Of a stretch of 7,314 nt of DNA, positions 5,680 to 7,314 are shown in pieces. The stretch is taken from assembly GCA_003536295.1 (NCBI GenBank), contig DPZQ01000223.1:1-7314 (forward strand), written 5' to 3'. Each line of letters begins with the position of its first letter. Position 1 is the first letter of the stretch. The stretch is from Rhodobacter sp. GTDB taxonomy: Bacteria > Pseudomonadota > Alphaproteobacteria > Rhodobacterales > Rhodobacteraceae. Below the pieces are notes generated by a model. It made no database searches and was not told the origin of the DNA. It saw nothing but the letters and a program-made list of their open reading frames with translations. The translations under genes and the position numbers were made by a program.

Positions 5680-5686
5680 CCTCCTT
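5680..5686 (-). promoter_or_regulatory. Strong ribosome binding site of the M20 amidohydrolase
   Basis: AAGGAGG on the minus strand, four bases before the ATG at 5675. It decides this start over the longer open frame, which would run into the mazG start. It is the best Shine-Dalgarno match that I noted in the window. Confidence 0.8.
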
Positions 5687-5728
5687 GGTCTTCCTTTATC
5701 ACAGAAACCCAAATTAAGGCGCGCTGCA

Positions 5729-6580
5729 ATGATGAATGACAACGACAATGTCGATACAGACGAATTTACCCTGATCACATCAGGCAAAGGTGATATAGAA
5801 CGGCTTTTGGCTATTATGAAAGCGCTGCGCGATCCAAAAACGGGCTGCCCTTGGGATATTCAGCAAAATTTCGCTTCAATCGCGCCCTACACCATTGAAG
5901 AGGCATATGAGGTGAGCGATGCCATCACCCGCCAAGCTTGGGGCGAATTGGTGGGCGAATTGGGGGATTTGCTACTTCAAACGGTCTATCACAGCCAAAT
6001 GGCCGCCGAGGCGGGCCTATTTAAGTTTTCAGATGTAGTGGCCAGCATCAGCAATAAGATGGTGGAGCGCCATCCGCATGTGTTTGGCAATCAGCGCAAA
6101 ACCAATACTGCCGAGCAGCAGACCAAAGAGTGGGAAGGCCAAAAGGCACGCGAACGGGGGTCTGCGGGCACACTCGACGGTGTGGCGCTTGGCCTGCCTG
6201 CCCTGTTGCGGGCAGTAAAGTTGCAAAAACGCGCGGCAAGGGTGGGGTTTGACTGGGTCGATACGGTAGATGTTTTGGCCAAAATAAACGAAGAAATCGC
6301 CGAACTGGTTGAGGCACGAGAGCGTTTAACCCACAACGAAGTGGCCGAAGAGTTTGGGGATTTGCTATTTGTTATGGCTAATTTGGCACGCCACATGGAT
6401 GTCGACCCCGAGGCGGCCCTACGCGCTACCAACGACAAATTCACCCGCCGCTTTGCCTACATCGAGGCAGCCCTTAGTGTGCGCGGAAAAACCCCTTCGC
6501 AAAGCAATCTGGCCGAGATGGACGCCCTTTGGAATGAGGTTCGCGCGCAAGATAACGAACAGGGTAAGTTTAAACCTTAG
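5729..6580 (+). CDS. mazG: Nucleoside triphosphate pyrophosphohydrolase MazG
   Basis: MazG hydrolyses (d)NTPs to the monophosphate and pyrophosphate. It is thought to clean the nucleotide pool and, in E. coli, to lower ppGpp during stress. The 283 residues hold the usual two tandem MazG domains. The first has GCPWD (39-43), the EExxE metal site at 57-61 in PYTIEEAYEV, the ExxD at 77-80 in GELGDLL, and RHPHVFG (114-120). After a linker with EWEGQKARER, the second has RVGFDW (171-176), EExxE at 188-192, ExxD at 208-211 in EEFGDLLFVMANLARH, and the closing NDKFTRRFAYIE segment. All acidic magnesium ligands are kept in both domains. There is an Asn/Asp-rich N-terminal extension of about 20 residues compared with E. 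coli. The start is ATG at 5729 or the next codon at 5732, with AAGG nine bases before the first. Its promoter must overlap the 5' end of the divergent amidohydrolase. The stop is TAG. Confidence 0.95.
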   Translation: MMNDNDNVDTDEFTLITSGKGDIERLLAIMKALRDPKTGCPWDIQQNFASIAPYTIEEAYEVSDAITRQAWGELVGELGDLLLQTVYHSQMAAEAGLFKFSDVVASISNKMVERHPHVFGNQRKTNTAEQQTKEWEGQKARERGSAGTLDGVALGLPALLRAVKLQKRAARVGFDWVDTVDVLAKINEEIAELVEARERLTHNEVAEEFGDLLFVMANLARHMDVDPEAALRATNDKFTRRFAYIEAALSVRGKTPSQSNLAEMDALWNEVRAQDNEQGKFKP

Positions 6581-6595
6581 TCTTTTACTTAGGTA

Positions 6596-6623
6596 TTGAC
6601 GAAGACGGCTGATAGCCTTAGAT
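6596..6623 (+). promoter_or_regulatory. Possible promoter and operator of the iron-binding protein gene
   Basis: TTGACG (6596-6601) matches five of six bases of the -35 consensus. About 16 bp later there is only a poor -10 (TTAGAT, 6618-6623). An imperfect dyad TGAT-N8-ATCA (6610-6625) overlaps that position, where an iron regulator might bind. Its spacing does not exactly match any iron box that I can cite with confidence. This is tentative. Confidence 0.28.
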
Positions 6624-6653
6624 CAAAAAAATAACAAACGAAAAGGATCAACG

Positions 6654-7314
6654 ATGCGCCCTACCCCCTTTCTGACCGTTACCCTGACAGGATTGATCGT
6701 TTCCACAGCCGCGGCACAAGAGGTAAATATTTATTCCCAGCGCCAACCTGAACTGGTGCAACCATTGATTGACGCTTATAGTTCGCAAACGGGTGTCAAG
6801 GTTAATATTGCATATATAAACAAAGGCTTACCAGAACGTCTTTTGGCCGAAGCAGGACGTTCACCCGCCGATATGGTGCTGACGGTCGATATAGTGCGTC
6901 TGACCCAACTGGTTGACATGGGCGTCACTCAAAGTGTGCAATCTGAGATCATAAATACAAATATTCCCGTCCAATACCGCGACCCTGCGGGCAAATGGTT
7001 TGGCCTAACCGCCCGCGCGCGTGCAATTTTCGCCAGTAAAACCCGCGTGCAGAGCGGCGAAGTAACAACCTACGAAGATCTGGCCAACCACAAATGGCGG
7101 GGACGGCTTTGCACACGCTCGGGGCTGCATGATTATAATTTGGGCCTTGTAGGGGCCGTGATTGCCCATGATGGTCTGGATCAGGCTACAGCTTGGGCCC
7201 AAGGTCTTAAGGCTAATTTGGCGAAAACTCCCGAAGGGGGCGACCGTGATCAGGTCAAAGCTATCTGGGCGGGCGAATGTGATATTGCACTTGGCAATAC
7301 GTATTATATGGGTG
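6654..7314 (+). CDS. fbpA: Periplasmic Fe(3+)-binding protein of an ABC transporter, N-terminal part
   Basis: A ferric-iron-binding protein of the FbpA/FutA/AfuA group that delivers Fe(3+) to an inner-membrane ABC permease. About 220 codons are present and the frame is still open at the window end, while family members have about 330-340. Residues 1-21 form a signal peptide with a hydrophobic core (FLTVTLTGLIV) and a probable cleavage after Ala21 (STAAA/QEV). The mature start VNIYSQRQPELVQPLIDAY is family-typical, as are GLTARARAIFASK (118-130), KWRGRLCTRSGLHDYN (147-162) and IALGNTYYMG (211-220). The last contains the adjacent tyrosines Y217 and Y218 that ligate iron in this fold. Cys153 and Cys209 may form a disulfide. 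The ATG has AAGGA (6643-6647) six bases upstream. Permease and ATPase genes would be expected downstream, outside the window. The symbol is by family; idiA, futA and afuA are used for relatives. Confidence 0.88.
   Translation, partial: MRPTPFLTVTLTGLIVSTAAAQEVNIYSQRQPELVQPLIDAYSSQTGVKVNIAYINKGLPERLLAEAGRSPADMVLTVDIVRLTQLVDMGVTQSVQSEIINTNIPVQYRDPAGKWFGLTARARAIFASKTRVQSGEVTTYEDLANHKWRGRLCTRSGLHDYNLGLVGAVIAHDGLDQATAWAQGLKANLAKTPEGGDRDQVKAIWAGECDIALGNTYYMG

Noticed and set aside
5676..5729. Longer amidohydrolase frame starting opposite the mazG start.
   Set aside because: A full AAGGAGG box sits four bases before the ATG at 5675, where the family's N-terminus also begins. The extra 18 residues do not look family-like.
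6574..6594. Hairpin after mazG (ACCTTAGT/ACTTAGGT around CTTTT) as a terminator.
   Set aside because: The stem is AT-rich with one internal mismatch, it includes the mazG stop, and no T tract follows. It is too weak to call.
1..7314. Mobile elements, CRISPR arrays, toxin-antitoxin or defence genes, tRNA or rRNA genes.
   Set aside because: No transposase, integrase, spaced repeat array or tRNA-like fold was seen. Gene content and order look like ordinary core chromosome.

Overview
The window looks like part of an alphaproteobacterial chromosome, most likely from the Rhodobacterales (Roseobacter-type, with a moderate GC content of about half). The grounds are an alphaproteobacteria-type DUF4167 protein, the closely packed prfA-prmC pair beside it, and protein sequences that read like marine roseobacter orthologues. 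The genus cannot be fixed from sequence reading alone. I see no mobile element, CRISPR array, rRNA or tRNA. Almost everything is core housekeeping content.

Layout. (1) 1-402, + strand: the C-terminal half of the 16S rRNA dimethyltransferase RsmA, cut by the window edge. (2) 402-424: a strong GC-rich hairpin with a T tract that ends the convergent minus-strand transcript. (3) 429-1205, minus: a DUF4167 protein with a basic N-terminus and a low-complexity tail. (4) 1206-1424: the largest gap, AT-rich. It holds a good sigma70-like promoter for the DUF4167 gene, an 11-bp direct repeat at 60-bp spacing, a perfect 16-bp palindrome and a small hairpin just before the ribosome binding site. (5) 1425-3313, minus: prfA (release factor 1) followed by prmC (its glutamine methyltransferase), overlapping by four bases. 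(6) 3314-3507: a leader region with a small open frame whose stop overlaps the prfA start. (7) 3508-5675, minus: an M20 amidohydrolase followed by an agmatinase-family ureohydrolase, 32 bp apart with a palindrome between them. (8) 5676-5728: a tight divergent junction. (9) 5729-6580, plus: mazG. (10) 6654 to the window end, plus: the N-terminal two thirds of a periplasmic ferric-iron-binding protein of an ABC transporter.

How the genes fit together. Left of 3313 the theme is translation: rRNA methylation (RsmA), peptide release (RF1) and methylation of the release-factor GGQ loop (PrmC), with the basic DUF4167 protein alongside. The middle minus-strand pair looks like nitrogen or polyamine catabolism: a hydrolase for N-acyl or amide substrates plus a guanidino hydrolase. 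MazG is a nucleotide-pool housekeeping enzyme. The last gene begins a probable iron-uptake unit that continues beyond the window.

I found no convincing new multi-gene system. The observations most worth checking are non-coding: the possible coupled leader ORF of prfA, the repeat and palindrome cluster in front of the DUF4167 gene, and the palindrome between the two catabolic genes.
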